From an uncultured Pseudomonadales bacterium (GTDB taxonomy: Bacteria > Pseudomonadota > Gammaproteobacteria > Pseudomonadales > Azotimanducaceae): a stretch of DNA of 64,000 nucleotides. Positions 28,346-36,876 of this stretch are shown here, piece by piece; position 1 is the stretch's first letter; each line of letters starts with the position of its first letter. The notes beneath the pieces were generated by a model. That model was not told where the DNA came from, did no database searches, and saw only the letters and a list, made by a program, of their open reading frames with translations. The stretch is from positions 1-64,000 of the forward strand of contig CALIKQ010000014.1 of NCBI GenBank assembly GCA_938017975.1. The letters run 5' to 3'. The translations under genes and the position numbers were made by a program.

Positions 28346-30118
28346 TTATTCGTAGCCCGAAATTGGCGCCACCCTTAAAACTTCGGCAATTGTGGTCTCG
28401 CCCGCGGCCACTTTTTCGGCGCCACTAAGCCTTAAAGTTCTCATCCCGCCTTGTCGACCTGCTTGACGAATTCGACCAGCATCCGTCTGTTCATTAATCA
28501 GCTTCTTAACATCGTCACTGAGCGTTAGCAGTTCGTATATCCCGGCACGCCCCTTGAATCCAGTGTCTCGACATTCAAGGCAACCTGGTGCTGCCGCAAT
28601 CGTGGAAGGTTGCGCCATCGACCAAGGTTTCACTAAATCTTGCCAATCATCTGGTTCGACCGCTTCAGGATGCTTGCAATCCGGACACAACGTGCGGACC
28701 AACCGCTGCGCCATCACACCGAGCACGGTTGCCTTTATCAAATAGGGTGCAACCCCCAGCTCCAAAAGCCTTGTGATCGCAGAAGGCGCATCGTTGGTAT
28801 GCAACGTTGAAATGACTAAATGGCCCGTGAGTGCTGCTTGAATAGCCATCTCCGCTGTCTCAAGATCTCTGATTTCGCCCACCATAATAATATCTGGGTC
28901 CTGGCGGAGCAGCGCTCGAACACCCTCAGCGAAGGTCAGGTCAATATTGGACTGGACCTGCATCTGATTGAAAGCGCCCTCGACCATTTCAATTGGGTCC
29001 TCAATGGTGCAGACATTGACCTCCTCAGTCGCAAGCTGTTTTAAGCTCGTGTAGAGGGTCGTCGTTTTGCCCGAGCCAGTCGGGCCTGTGACAAGGACAA
29101 TCCCATTGGGCTGACTCACCATCTGTGTCCAGCGCGTCAGCTCTTGGTCCTCAAGTCCCAATTCAGCAAAAGTCTTCAACAAAATGGTTGGATCAAAGAT
29201 CCGCATAACCAACTTTTCACCGTGCGCAGTGGGCAGCGTCGACAGGCGCAGTTCAACTTCTTGAGCGTCTGAGGCACGTGTTTTGAGACGACCATCTTGG
29301 GGCCTTCGCTTCTCTGCCACATTCATACGGCCAAGGGTTTTGATTCGACTTACAACGGCAGTCACAACGGGCATTGGCAACTCATAGACCGTATGCAGGA
29401 TTCCGTCGATTCGAAAACGAATCGCTCCTTTCTCACGGCGAGGCTCAATATGAATATCGCTGGCACGCTGAGTAAACGCGTACTGCAAAATCCAATCAAC
29501 GATGTTCACAACATGAGTGTCATTCGCCTCCATCTGCTCGAACTGCCCCAGTTCGAGCATCTGTTCAAGATTGCCGAGGGCATTTCCCGAAAATCCCTGT
29601 GCTGTAGCCTTCTTGACCGAATTCGCAACCGCATAAAATTCTTGGGTATAACGCTTGATGTCCTGTGGGCTGGCCAAAAACCGGACAATGGTTTTCCCAG
29701 GCTGAGATTGCTCGATCAAACCCATCCAATCACTCAAATGCGGCTCAGCACTGACGATGTATACAGCGTCTTTGGTGACATTGACCGCCAATATTTGGTG
29801 TCGCTGAGCAAACTCACTCGACATCACCTGGGTAACCATTTGGGTATCTATTTTTAATGGATCAATTCGGAGAAAAGGTTGGCCCACTCGATCGCCCAGC
29901 CATTCCAAGATCGCATCGGCGGTCAAGGTGCGGCCTGACCGAGAGCGATCTCCGGATTCGCTGGCCGCTATTACGTCAATTGGATGCCAGCTGCGCATCT
30001 GTTTTTGCTGAGCCTTCGTCTTCACAAAATCGGCGTCCACCTGCTCCATCCGGCCATCAGCGACCAAATCATTGAGCAATCCCCTTAGACTGAGTTTTTC
30101 CCCGAGGTTTATAGTCAT
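28346..30118 (-). CDS. GspE/PilB-type secretion ATPase, stand-alone
   Basis: A hexameric ATPase of the type II secretion/type IV pilus assembly class. The N1/MshEN-like domain covers about 1-150. The ATPase core has Walker A GPTGSGKTTTL, the Asp box IEDPIE, Walker B LLRQDPDIIMVGEIRD and the His box LHTNDAPSAITRL. A zinc-type tetracysteine is LCPDCKHP plus GCLECRDTG. No gsp or pil neighbours are present, and a related orphan ATPase near argA is known in Pseudomonas. I take the ATG at 30118 (590 residues, GGGG seven bases before); a TTG/ATG pair 33 bp earlier is possible. Confidence 0.85.
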   Translation of the reverse strand: MTINLGEKLSLRGLLNDLVADGRMEQVDADFVKTKAQQKQMRSWHPIDVIAASESGDRSRSGRTLTADAILEWLGDRVGQPFLRIDPLKIDTQMVTQVMSSEFAQRHQILAVNVTKDAVYIVSAEPHLSDWMGLIEQSQPGKTIVRFLASPQDIKRYTQEFYAVANSVKKATAQGFSGNALGNLEQMLELGQFEQMEANDTHVVNIVDWILQYAFTQRASDIHIEPRREKGAIRFRIDGILHTVYELPMPVVTAVVSRIKTLGRMNVAEKRRPQDGRLKTRASDAQEVELRLSTLPTAHGEKLVMRIFDPTILLKTFAELGLEDQELTRWTQMVSQPNGIVLVTGPTGSGKTTTLYTSLKQLATEEVNVCTIEDPIEMVEGAFNQMQVQSNIDLTFAEGVRALLRQDPDIIMVGEIRDLETAEMAIQAALTGHLVISTLHTNDAPSAITRLLELGVAPYLIKATVLGVMAQRLVRTLCPDCKHPEAVEPDDWQDLVKPWSMAQPSTIAAAPGCLECRDTGFKGRAGIYELLTLSDDVKKLINEQTDAGRIRQAGRQGGMRTLRLSGAEKVAAGETTIAEVLRVAPISGYE

Positions 30119-30261
30119 CTTTTTGCCCCAATCATTGTGGCTTTTCATCAATTCAACTGGTCGCCGGCTTATTTGCTGTGACGCCAGTTCCCCGTTAGCT
30201 CCCGGTACGGTAAATGCCGGGACTTGAGATCGGTGCCACAGCGAAACAGGCGCTAGAGGGG

Positions 30262-30267
30262 TATAAT
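30262..30267 (+). promoter_or_regulatory. Candidate -10 element for argA
   Basis: Perfect TATAAT 36 bp before the argA ATG. A convincing -35 is not present 16-18 bp upstream, so either an activator or a weak promoter is implied if it is used. Confidence 0.45.
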
Positions 30268-30302
30268 CATTGCACTACACAATCCATCATAACAGGTGAG
30301 TC

Positions 30303-31574
30303 ATGAGCGTCGATCACAGCCCTCTTCATTGGTTTCGGACAGCATCACCCTATATCTACGCACACCGTAATAAAACGTTTGTGATCAGTCTTGGGCGGGG
30401 TGCACTGACCAATGAATCGCTTCCCAATATTGCCAGAGACATCACCCTACTTCATGCTCTTGGAGTGCGCCTCATTTTGGTTCACGAAAACGCAGGGTCC
30501 ATTTTCGTTCGATCCGAAGCATTCGGTCAGTCACCCAGCATTACTCGAGATAATCTTGACGAGTATCTCCGTGACGCGGCCGTGACCAGTCAGCGATTAA
30601 TCGCACATTTATCAGCGAGTCCGACCACTGACTTTTTACGATCTTCTGAGATGGTCACGCTCTCAGGGAATTTTGTTCGAGCACAACCCCTTGGAATCGT
30701 GGATGGGGTTGACCAGCAACACATCGGTAAAGTGCGCAAAATTAATAGCACGGCAATCACCAACGCGTTGGGTGATCAGGCGCTCATCGTCCTCGCGCCT
30801 CTTGGTTATTCGCTGACCGGTGACGTCTTTGGTATCGATGCCGCCACGCTTTCTCGGGAAGTCGCGACCGCGGTCCAGGCTGATAAGCTCATTTACTATA
30901 TGAATGAAGATGGTCTTAAAGATGCTGATCAGCAACGCATCAGCGAACTAACAACGAGCACACTCGATCCCTCATCCTGGCCTGAACACCGATTCATTCT
31001 GGCAGAAGCAAAAGTTGCCATTGAGACAGGTGTTTCAAAATGCCATCTGATCAACCAACATCAAGACGGTGCGCTGCTTCAGGAGCTCTTTACAAGAGAA
31101 GGCTGCGGTACCCAAGTCGTCGGCCAAAGTACGTATGAATTACGCCCAGCCGTCGCGCAAGACATTAGCGGTATTCTCACGCTTATCGCGCCCCAGGAAG
31201 AAGCCGGCACGCTCAAAAAGCGTTCAAGAGAACTCATCGAATCCGAGATCGACCATTTCGTAGTGATCACTCTTGAGGGGCTCATCATCGCTTGTGGGGC
31301 ACTTTATCCTTTTGATCAGTATGCAGAGATTGCCTGTTTAACAACGCATCCAGACTATCGTGATATGAATTGCGGGGAGCGTATATTGCAAGCGCTCATC
31401 GAAAGAGCTCAAGGGCTTGAGCTAGAAAAGGTGTTCATTTTAACTACCCAAACCGCCCATTGGTTTGTCGAACGCGGTTTTGAAGCTGCGGCAGTGGAGG
31501 CACTGCCTGTGGCTAAAAAATCCGTATATAACGCCCAACGTAACGCCCAAATTTATATCAGAACATTAAGCTGA
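30303..31574 (+). CDS. argA: N-acetylglutamate synthase
   Basis: ArgA catalyses the first step of arginine synthesis and is the arginine feedback point. Two domains: an amino-acid-kinase-like regulatory domain (about 1-270, with FVISLGRGAL and GVRLILVHE) and a C-terminal GNAT acetyltransferase (about 285-420, with AEIACLTTHPDYR, GERILQALIERA and VFILTTQTAHWFVERGF). 423 residues is normal (about 440). The final nine bases overlap the convergent hemE. Confidence 0.95.
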   Translation: MSVDHSPLHWFRTASPYIYAHRNKTFVISLGRGALTNESLPNIARDITLLHALGVRLILVHENAGSIFVRSEAFGQSPSITRDNLDEYLRDAAVTSQRLIAHLSASPTTDFLRSSEMVTLSGNFVRAQPLGIVDGVDQQHIGKVRKINSTAITNALGDQALIVLAPLGYSLTGDVFGIDAATLSREVATAVQADKLIYYMNEDGLKDADQQRISELTTSTLDPSSWPEHRFILAEAKVAIETGVSKCHLINQHQDGALLQELFTREGCGTQVVGQSTYELRPAVAQDISGILTLIAPQEEAGTLKKRSRELIESEIDHFVVITLEGLIIACGALYPFDQYAEIACLTTHPDYRDMNCGERILQALIERAQGLELEKVFILTTQTAHWFVERGFEAAAVEALPVAKKSVYNAQRNAQIYIRTLS

Positions 31575-32618
31575 TCGGCGAATCTGAGCTGAGCGCTCAT
31601 GAACAAAATCAACCAAAGCTTTCACATTGTCCACCGGTGTTTCAGGGATGATGCCATGACCCAAATTAAAAATATGACCAGCCCGGGACCCCACTGCGCT
31701 GAGCAGGTGATCCGCCTCTTGTACGACCGCCTCCCGCGAGGCGCAAAGCACAATCGGGTCAAGATTACCCTGAACCGCTTTGGCGCCTGTCTCATCCCAC
31801 ACGCTCACAAGGTCGCTACGCCAATCTAGGGCCAAAACATCGCCCCCACTTTCAGCCATTTGCGCGGACAACGCAGGATTTCCTGTACCAAAATGAATAA
31901 CCGGCACTTTCCCCGCGATCGCCTCAAAGAGCGCCTTGCTATGAGGAGCAACGAACCGATTAAATTCGCTCACGCCAAGGCAACCAATCCAGCTATCAAA
32001 CACTTGAATCGCTTGGACACCCGCCTCAATTTGCATCGTTAAATAGTCAATCGAGGCATGCGTAAACTGAGTCATCAAAGCGTGCCACGCGCCCTCATCG
32101 CTGTACATCAGCTTTTTCACGTGCACGTAATTTCGCGATCCCTGACCCTCAATGGCGTAAGAGGCCAGAGTAAAGGGTGCCCCGCCGAAACCAATGAGCG
32201 GAATATTCTCTGGCAGTTCTTTACGAATCAAACTGATGGCTTCAGGAATGTATGGCATGGACGCACGCGCATCCTCTAGCCTGAGGGCATCGATTGCCTC
32301 GTGGGTTCGAATGGGATTGGCGATCTGAGGTCCAACACCCGGCAAATAATCAAGCTCAAGGCCCATTGGCTCTAAAATCGGAAGTAGATCTGCAAATAAG
32401 ATTGCAGCATCAACGCCTAAAATTCTTTGGGCATCGCAAGTCACCTGCGCGGCAAGGTGAGGCGTCTTAAAGAAGTCGAGACTGGGCGTCGTGCCCTTAA
32501 CAGCGTGGTATTCAGGCATATACCGGCCCGCCTGACGATTCAACCAAATGGGGGTGTAGTCGGTGGCCTCGCCTCGACAAGCCCTTAAGAAAGCGGAATT
32601 CAGCAAAGCGTCAGTCAT
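31566..32618 (-). CDS. hemE: Uroporphyrinogen decarboxylase
   Basis: HemE decarboxylates uroporphyrinogen III to coproporphyrinogen III. Signature one, PIWLNRQAGRYMPEY (about 23-37), holds the substrate-binding Arg; the usual WMMRQAGR here reads WLNRQAGR. Signature two is the GFGGAPFTLASYAIEG block (about 145). Also seen are ILFADLLPILEPMGL and HFGTGN. 350 residues, the standard size. On the minus strand a TATAAT (32644-32649) with TTGACC 20 bp upstream suggests a promoter. Confidence 0.96.
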   Translation of the reverse strand: MTDALLNSAFLRACRGEATDYTPIWLNRQAGRYMPEYHAVKGTTPSLDFFKTPHLAAQVTCDAQRILGVDAAILFADLLPILEPMGLELDYLPGVGPQIANPIRTHEAIDALRLEDARASMPYIPEAISLIRKELPENIPLIGFGGAPFTLASYAIEGQGSRNYVHVKKLMYSDEGAWHALMTQFTHASIDYLTMQIEAGVQAIQVFDSWIGCLGVSEFNRFVAPHSKALFEAIAGKVPVIHFGTGNPALSAQMAESGGDVLALDWRSDLVSVWDETGAKAVQGNLDPIVLCASREAVVQEADHLLSAVGSRAGHIFNLGHGIIPETPVDNVKALVDFVHERSAQIRRSA

Positions 32619-32643
32619 GATTAGATCTCGGGCCTAAAAACCC

Positions 32644-32675
32644 ATTATAGCGAGTCTTATCCTTAAAAGGGTCAA
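32644..32675 (-). promoter_or_regulatory. Candidate hemE promoter with long spacer
   Basis: On the minus strand TTGACC (32670-32675) and TATAAT (32644-32649) are separated by 20 bp. The hexamers are good but the spacing exceeds the usual 16-18 bp. The -10 lies 26 bp from the hemE ATG. Confidence 0.4.
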
Positions 32676-32685
32676 TCGTATTTCA

Positions 32686-33852
32686 TCAATCCAAAAGAGC
32701 ACTGTGCATGAGCCGAGATTGCATACCTGATACCTTGACCGGCAACCGTTGCTGGAGATGATATCGATCGTCAAGAAGACCGGCTGTTTCCGCTGAAACC
32801 AAAATTTCATTCGGCAGGGCCAATTGCTCGAGTCGCGCGGTAACATGCATTGCCCGTCCAAGCACTGTGTAATTGAGCCGCTCGGGGGATCCAAAACTCC
32901 CGACCAAACAGTCTCCAGTGTGAATACCGACACGCTGACCCACGGGTAGCTGGGATAATGCTGGCTCCCAACGTTGCAACATCAAATCAAGGGCCGGGCG
33001 CATTGCCAGCGCCATATCCGCACAGCGCTGAGCCGCAAGCGTCGGCCGACAACCATCAAGTCCGAAGACAACAACCAGACCATCGCCAGTAAACTTATCC
33101 AAGGTACCCCCAAATTTGAGTACCAATTGGCCCATGCAGATGATGTAGTCGTTGAGAAATGCTGTAAAAAGATCGTCACTCTGACGCTCAGAGGTCCCAG
33201 TAGAATCAACCAGATCAGAAATAAAGAGCGTCAATATCTGTCGCTTCGGAGCGGTTTCGAGCGGCGCATCTATCAGACTTGCAACCGGCAAGTATGGCCT
33301 GACTGCGTTAACTTGCTGTGTTACCCGCGCATGCTCGGTCTTGGTCGCTCTAAAAATGCTCGACCGAGCTGCAGATTCGCAGTAAACCAATCTTGCCGAA
33401 CCCCAACTAAACCCAATCAGCAACAACAGCGACAAACTCTGCTCAAAACCCAAGGCCTTAAAGCCGTCTACAAAATATCGTGCCTGTGTTGCAACGGTTA
33501 CAACCAACAGCATTCGTATACACTTCGACTGCCAAGTCCGCTTATCCAAACACAAGTTTGAACTCAAGCTGAGCGCGCTCAGCGCCGACAGCGTGCTCAT
33601 GAACGGCACATGAGTGAACACAACAAAACCCGAAACAATCGCCGCGTCGATCACAAAAAAGCTTTGGAAGAAGCCGATCTGTCGCTGCGAAACAGCATAC
33701 AAAGCCCACATTAAGAGCGGATAGAGCGCCAGCGACAGAGCGATTACCCTCATCCAGTCGCGGTTATCACCCATGAAAATCGTCAGTGCAAACCAGAAAA
33801 AGGCCGCCCCACGGAGCAAGAAAACCTGATGCGGAAGGTGAGGAGCGGCCAT
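32686..33852 (-). CDS. Membrane-bound class III adenylate/guanylate cyclase
   Basis: The N-terminal half (to about residue 155) holds several hydrophobic helices, probably five or six, forming an integral-membrane sensor like MASE-type domains. The C-terminal domain (about 200-385) is a class III cyclase: FISDLVDS gives metal Asp213, DKFTGDGL gives Lys253 and metal Asp257, and VGIHTGDCLVGSFG follows. The substrate position is Thr329 in NYTVLG, typical for bacterial adenylate cyclases. The transition-state motif reads AMHVTARLE: Arg340 is kept but the usual Asn is His336. I use the ATG giving MAAPHLPHQ; an in-frame TTG 33 bp upstream is possible. The product is likely cAMP if it is active. Confidence 0.82.
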   Translation of the reverse strand: MAAPHLPHQVFLLRGAAFFWFALTIFMGDNRDWMRVIALSLALYPLLMWALYAVSQRQIGFFQSFFVIDAAIVSGFVVFTHVPFMSTLSALSALSLSSNLCLDKRTWQSKCIRMLLVVTVATQARYFVDGFKALGFEQSLSLLLLIGFSWGSARLVYCESAARSSIFRATKTEHARVTQQVNAVRPYLPVASLIDAPLETAPKRQILTLFISDLVDSTGTSERQSDDLFTAFLNDYIICMGQLVLKFGGTLDKFTGDGLVVVFGLDGCRPTLAAQRCADMALAMRPALDLMLQRWEPALSQLPVGQRVGIHTGDCLVGSFGSPERLNYTVLGRAMHVTARLEQLALPNEILVSAETAGLLDDRYHLQQRLPVKVSGMQSRLMHSALLD

Positions 33853-34061
33853 GTTCAAAGTTTGGCCGATCCTGAGACTCCGCAAAGTCCGCGATGACGC
33901 GAAGCGATCACAGCCAGCACCGATAGGCCTGTGAGCCTTCTAAATTAAGCCGGAGGGTCCGCGCTCAAAAGATCCATGTTTCGTTGGCACCGAGGCGCAT
34001 TTTTTAAAACAGCTCGAAAAAGGAAAGTGCAAATTTGAAGCCCGTAACAAGCATTCACAAC

Positions 34062-35252
34062 CTAGATTGGTTCGAGAGCCATCGCCACATCAGGATCTTG
34101 ATCGCGTTCGTAATCAACCCCTGATATTTCGAACCCATGCAGGTTCAAAAATGCAGCTCTGTAACCTTCGAAGTCCGTGAGGTGATCCAGGTTTTCTTGG
34201 CTGACTTTGTCCCAATTTGATTTGACCATCGCCTGGATTTCTGGCGCCAACTCCCAATCATCCATTCGAATTCGGCCACCATCATCGCGTCGTTGATTTT
34301 CAGAGAAAAGCTGGGTCCTGAATAATCGATCCACTTGCTCAAGGCATCCTTCATGCGTGCCGGCACCCTTCATGGCTTTGAACAACAATGAAAGGTACAC
34401 ACTCATTCCAGGGATTGCAGAAGCCGCCTGAGTCAGCAACCCCTTCATTACAACAACATCAGCGCGTCCTTTTACGGATGCTAGCGTGGTTGCCAACGCG
34501 GCAGCCGCACGATCGAGATCCTCTTTCGCTCGACCAATCGTCCCGTGATAATAAATGGGCCAGGTCACTTCGCTACCCAAGTAAGTGTAATTGGTGGTCA
34601 ACGCGCCGTCAGCCAAGCATCCGCGATCAAGCAACTGCTGCATCCAATCTTCCCAGTCTTCACCGCCCATCACTTTCACAGTCGCTGCAATTTCATCGTC
34701 ATTAGCAGGCTCTAAAGCGATGCTTCGCAATTCGCGAGTGTTGAAATCGATCGTTGCGCCACTGAACGGCGCTCCAATGGGCTTCAAGGTGCTGCGGACA
34801 GTTTCTCCAGATGGCAGAGTTCTTCCTGGGGCAGCCAGTGAGTAGACCACGAGATCCACCTGACCCCAATCTCTCTCGATGCAATCAATGACTGCATCCT
34901 TCATCGCTTGAGAAAAGGCATCTCCGTTAAAATTTTTAGCATAGAGCCCTCGAGCGTGCGCGGTCTCGGTGAACGCGGCTGATTTGTACCAACCAGGCGA
35001 TGCCGTGCGGCCCTTTTGCGCGGGACGCTCAAAAAATACCCCTATCGTTTCAGCATTTCCCCCAAAGGCGCTGACAATACGCGTGGCGAGACCGTACCCT
35101 CCAGATGCACCTATCACCAAAACCCGCTTGGGCACATTGGCAATAGCGCCACCACCTTCAACTTGTTTAATTTGCGCTGATACATCGGCTGCGCACCCTC
35201 CAGGATGGGCTGTTGTACATAAAAAGCCTTTAATTTTTGGCGCGATGATCAT
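34062..35252 (-). CDS. fabV: Trans-2-enoyl-ACP/CoA reductase, FabV type
   Basis: FabV does the last reduction in each round of fatty acid elongation with NADH and, unlike FabI, is naturally little affected by triclosan. The N-terminus MIIAPKIKGFLCTTAHP is diagnostic. The dinucleotide site is GASGGYGLATRI (about 54-65) and the catalytic Tyr-x8-Lys is YYHGTIGRAK. The start is the ATG at 35252 with AAGGAAG eight bases upstream; the longer reading to 35402 would run back into lgt. 396 residues, normal size. It follows lgt by two bases and is probably co-transcribed with it. Confidence 0.95.
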   Translation of the reverse strand: MIIAPKIKGFLCTTAHPGGCAADVSAQIKQVEGGGAIANVPKRVLVIGASGGYGLATRIVSAFGGNAETIGVFFERPAQKGRTASPGWYKSAAFTETAHARGLYAKNFNGDAFSQAMKDAVIDCIERDWGQVDLVVYSLAAPGRTLPSGETVRSTLKPIGAPFSGATIDFNTRELRSIALEPANDDEIAATVKVMGGEDWEDWMQQLLDRGCLADGALTTNYTYLGSEVTWPIYYHGTIGRAKEDLDRAAAALATTLASVKGRADVVVMKGLLTQAASAIPGMSVYLSLLFKAMKGAGTHEGCLEQVDRLFRTQLFSENQRRDDGGRIRMDDWELAPEIQAMVKSNWDKVSQENLDHLTDFEGYRAAFLNLHGFEISGVDYERDQDPDVAMALEPI

Positions 35253-35254
35253 GA

Positions 35255-36088
35255 TCAGGACTTCCTTTTCTTCTGAGAACGGCCCCGTCCAGTAACCGTA
35301 GGCCTGGTCGGTGCGATTGCCGGTTTCGCAAAGATGACGACTCCGATCCCTAATAATAACATAGGGATACAAAGCAACTGCCCCTGAGTCGCCCATCCCC
35401 AAGCGACGAAACCGAGGTGCGGATCGGGTAAACGAAAAAATTCGGAGAAGAATCGTAGCCCGCTATAAGCAATCAGAAAGGAGCCTGAAACCACACCAAC
35501 CCGCTGCGACTTCAATGCAAGAACATAAACAACCGCAAAAAGCACAGGCCCTTCCAGCATCATTTGATAAAGACTGGAAGGATGGCGTCCAACTAACTCG
35601 CCCGGATAGACCAGCGACCAAGGCATCTCCGTGATGCGACCGGGCAGTTCCGCATTGATAAAATTTCCAATTCGGCCCAAACCTAACGCCAGTGGAACAC
35701 CGGGAGCGACAAAATCCATCGCTTCTAAAAACGTCCGTTGGTTTCGATGCGCGTAAATGGCCACCGCTGCGATAACCCCTAAAAGTCCTCCATGAAACGA
35801 CATACCCCCCTGCCAAATTTTGAACAGAGAGATGGGGTCTTGCAAAAAGTTTTCAAACCCATAAAACAGGACATAGCCAAAGCGCCCACCTAGAATCACT
35901 CCAAACACACCGTAAGAGAGCAGATCGGAAATTTGTTCGCGCCGCCATGCCTGGCGCTGACGATCGCTGAGCGACACGAGCACCCGCCAACACACATAAA
36001 AGCCCAGCAAGTAGGATATTGCATACCAATGAATATTGATTGGCCCAAAGGAAATCGCGACAGGATCGATCTGAGGATAATTGAACAT
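35255..36088 (-). CDS. lgt: Prolipoprotein diacylglyceryl transferase
   Basis: Lgt transfers diacylglycerol from phosphatidylglycerol to the lipobox Cys of prolipoproteins. It is a seven-helix inner-membrane protein of 277 residues. The essential His lies in MSFHGGLLGV (about 98-107), and the Lgt signature GRIGNFINAELPGR (about 137-150) is intact, with the conserved YPG and HPSSLYQ segments after it. The C-terminus is a basic tail. In enterics and Pseudomonas thyA follows; here fabV does. Confidence 0.96.
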   Translation of the reverse strand: MFNYPQIDPVAISFGPINIHWYAISYLLGFYVCWRVLVSLSDRQRQAWRREQISDLLSYGVFGVILGGRFGYVLFYGFENFLQDPISLFKIWQGGMSFHGGLLGVIAAVAIYAHRNQRTFLEAMDFVAPGVPLALGLGRIGNFINAELPGRITEMPWSLVYPGELVGRHPSSLYQMMLEGPVLFAVVYVLALKSQRVGVVSGSFLIAYSGLRFFSEFFRLPDPHLGFVAWGWATQGQLLCIPMLLLGIGVVIFAKPAIAPTRPTVTGRGRSQKKRKS

Positions 36089-36153
36089 GGCTGGCCCTTC
36101 AGGAGTTCTGCTATCATGCCCGCGTCTTTTCGATCCGCGGGCTGCGCTGCGTT

Positions 36154-36876
36154 ATGTGTCTTATTCTATTGGCCTATCAACCCAATGAACACCACCGTCT
36201 CATTGTTGCCGCCAACCGAGACGAATTCTACGCTCGGCCGTCAGCCTCAGCCGATTTTTGGCAGGACGCACCCGGCGTTCTAGCAGGACGCGACCTTGAG
36301 GCGGGCGGGACTTGGCTTGGCGTCAATCGTGACGGCCGATTCGCAGCCGTCACGAATTTCCGGAAGTCTGCGTCCGATCTTCAAAAAACGCGCAGTCGCG
36401 GCGAGTTAACTCAGGGATTTTTAACAAGCGCACTCTCTGCAACCGATTACTACGCGACCATCAGCCCGCATCGAGACGAATACCGGGGCTTTAATTTACT
36501 GCTGATGGATGAAACTGGACTCTTCTACGCGAACAACACAACCAGCCATTTAAAAGCGCTCGATGCCGGCTGCTACGGCTTATCCAATCAACGTTTGGAC
36601 TGCGACTGGCCAAAGGTTGCCGAAGGCCGAGAACGACTCAATGCGCTCACCGCAACTGCAACCATTGATTCAATCGCGCTGCTCGCACTGCTGAAAGACA
36701 CAGGAGATGATCGACCTTTTTCAAACAGCTTCATTGCCTCAAAAGACTATGGCACCTGCGTTTCGACCCTTGTCCAATTCGATCAAAGGGGAAGCATCAA
36801 ATTTTTAGAGCAAGGGTTTAACGCTGGGGGACTTGACGGGCAGAGCGTCACTTTCTCTCTCGAAATCGAATCTTAA
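36154..36876 (+). CDS. NRDE family protein (Tango2-like)
   Basis: The 240-residue product starts MCLILLAY and has the AANRDEFYARPS motif (about 19-30) that names the family; GTWLGVNRDGRFAAVTNFR follows. NRDE/TANGO2 proteins have an Ntn-hydrolase-like fold with an N-terminal Cys, and the eukaryotic members affect lipid and heme handling, but no reaction is proven for the bacterial ones. It stands between divergent lgt and convergent ptsP, splitting the usual ptsP-lgt pair, and its last four bases overlap ptsP. Confidence 0.88.
   Translation: MCLILLAYQPNEHHRLIVAANRDEFYARPSASADFWQDAPGVLAGRDLEAGGTWLGVNRDGRFAAVTNFRKSASDLQKTRSRGELTQGFLTSALSATDYYATISPHRDEYRGFNLLLMDETGLFYANNTTSHLKALDAGCYGLSNQRLDCDWPKVAEGRERLNALTATATIDSIALLALLKDTGDDRPFSNSFIASKDYGTCVSTLVQFDQRGSIKFLEQGFNAGGLDGQSVTFSLEIES

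Noticed and set aside
29297-29857. 186-codon rightward frame antisense to the GspE-type gene
   Set aside because: Long only because the opposite strand is constrained coding sequence; composition is typical of a shadow frame.
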